Shown: in pieces, positions 62,736 to 64,000 of the stretch
Layout of the letters: each line of letters begins with the position of its first letter
Position numbering within the stretch: position 1 is the first letter of the stretch
Assembly (NCBI RefSeq): GCF_000189635.1
Contig: NW_002476396.1
Location: 1-64,000 of the forward strand
Length of the DNA stretch: 64,000 bases
Source: Tetrahymena thermophila SB210
Taxonomy: Eukaryota > Ciliophora > Oligohymenophorea > Hymenostomatida > Tetrahymenidae
Direction of reading: 5' to 3'
Position numbers and translations under genes: made by a program
Notes under the pieces: model-generated
What the model was told of the DNA's origin: nothing
The model's database searches: none
What the model saw: the letters and a program-made list of their open reading frames with translations, nothing else

Positions 62736-64000
62736 ATGAAAAGTCAAAAATCAACAAGTTTTAATAATTTAAAAATTGTAATTCCATATTTTCAAATTGT
62801 TTGTTTATTTATTTAATTTTAACATATCAAAAGTTTTTAAACTCTAAGCTATCTCACCACAAAGACCTTCAAATTGACTTAAGGTAAAAATAACAAAATT
62901 TCTTTTTACAATCAACAAATATAAATAAAATCTTGATTTAAAATAAGTTATTTTTTTTAAATGATTATTTAAGTATCTTCATACATTTATTTTTAATAAT
63001 TTTAATTTAAATATTAAAAAATGTTAAAAATATAAAAAGGGAAATTTAAATTGATAACTAAGGATTATCAGACTTAGGATTTGCTTTATAGAAATGTGTT
63101 CATCTTTCAACTTTCAAATTGGATCTAAGGTAAAAATATTCTTAAAATTTTATTCACAACCTAAGTAATTTATTTATTTATTTCGACAAAATAAATAAGA
63201 ATACAAGCTAAATTTGCATATTAAAGTTAATTTGATTGTTATTTAATTAAAAACGTACTTACTTTTTAGGTTATTTATTTATTTTATTTAACCTTTAAGT
63301 GGATTAATTTATAACTTAATTTTTTTTCTACAATTTTTTCTTTAAATAAAATATTGCTAAAAACACATAAAGACATTAAAAAATGGATTCATAAGGTCTA
63401 TCCAACTTAAGTTTTGGTTTAGCGAAATGCGCTAATCTGTAAACTTTCACTGTTGATCTAAGGTAACAATAATAAATAAATAATTTAAAGAGATTTATAA
63501 ATTTAATTTATAAAGTTAAAATATAATAGGTGGATTTGGTGCATCAGACTTAGGCTCTGCTTTAGCAAAGTGTCTTAATCTGTCAAATTTAACACTCAAA
63601 TTTAAGTAAGTAAATAGACAAATAAATCTTATTTTTTAATATTTTTTCATTTAAAATTTTTTATTAAATTATTTTTTCAACTTAAATTTATATATTAAAT
63701 TTCAAATAAAGATATTTTTCCTAATTTTTTCATTAAAAATTATTATATTATTTAAAATTTTTATAAAGTTGCAACTCGATTGGTTCTTAGGGTACTTAAG
63801 CTTTTTGTTCCTAATTAGCAAAATTTAATAATCTCTCAAATTTGACTCTTAACCTTAAGTAAAAAAAAAACATTAATTTATTTATTTTGCCTTTATATTT
63901 TTAGAAACAGTTTTTATTTTCATAAAAAGTAAAAATAAGTTTAATATTTACTTAATTTTAACTTTTAAGTATACTTCTCTCTTTATTTATTTATTTATTT
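62736..64000 (+). CDS. Leucine-rich-repeat protein, 5' part, one repeat per 90-nt exon
   Basis: Exons: 62736-62777 (MKSQKSTSFNNLKI), 62834-62883, 63040-63129, 63373-63462, 63516-63605, 63769-63858, then running off the window. Exons 3-6 are each exactly 90 nt, start and end in the same phase, and encode one ~30-residue LRR such as GASDLGSALAKCLNLSNLTL. The pattern (L..L...L..C..L..L.L.L....I...G) is the long LRR type common in ciliate protein families. Introns of 53-243 bp separate them. The start codon is the first ATG that splices in frame into the repeat series; it is less certain than the repeats. LRRs of this kind normally bind other proteins; the partner is unknown. It has no signal peptide, so the product is probably intracellular. 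Confidence 0.75.

Overview
The window reads as nuclear DNA of an oligohymenophorean ciliate, most likely a Tetrahymena species. It is extremely AT-rich, and long reading frames appear only if TAA and TAG are read as glutamine and TGA is the sole stop. Introns are short, AT-rich and GT...AG. Standard-code ORF calls break these genes into fragments. All gene models below are hand-built spliced models on the + strand; in every intact model the exon lengths and phases add up exactly.

Layout. (1) 1-2228: 3' end of a first large receptor-like gene (family A), with a 1-nt frameshift. (2) 2715-3570: a deleted A remnant. (3) 4480-10879: full-length A gene (A1). (4) 12406-14219 and 15170-17438: a broken and an intact copy of family B (two-TM proteins with a glutamine-rich tail). 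(5) 18460-54410: an array of four more full-length A genes (A2 21228-28040, A3 31380-37885, A4 40893-47160, A5 47919-54410). A2, A3 and A4 are each preceded by a decayed A pseudogene that shares one ~1 kb internal deletion. (6) 56209-58498 and 59662-61957: two intact B genes. (7) 62736-64000: start of a leucine-rich-repeat gene with one 90-nt repeat per exon, running off the window.

Family A proteins are about 1,850-1,880 aa. In order they have a signal peptide, a variable N-terminal domain (exon 3), a furin/growth-factor-receptor-like Cys-rich region (exon 4), a REJ-like region (exons 5-6), a long stalk ending in a GPS-like Cys motif, and five predicted membrane helices with a glutamine-rich cytoplasmic loop after the first. 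This is a polycystin-1-like (REJ-GPS-TM) plan without PLAT. Family B proteins are about 711-713 aa, with one helix near each end of an ~255-residue ectodomain and a ~400-residue charged, Q-rich tail. The two families alternate along the window, but nothing in the sequence proves that they work together.

Most notable points: a 241-bp element with 27-bp terminal inverted repeats and a TA target duplication inside the A2 coding exon; strong variability of A exon 3 beside near-identical introns; a 68-bp in-place inversion in the B1 pseudogene; a tandem triplication in one A pseudogene; a small conserved hairpin element found upstream of A1, A2 and the LRR gene and cleanly absent at A4; and the one-repeat-per-exon LRR gene.
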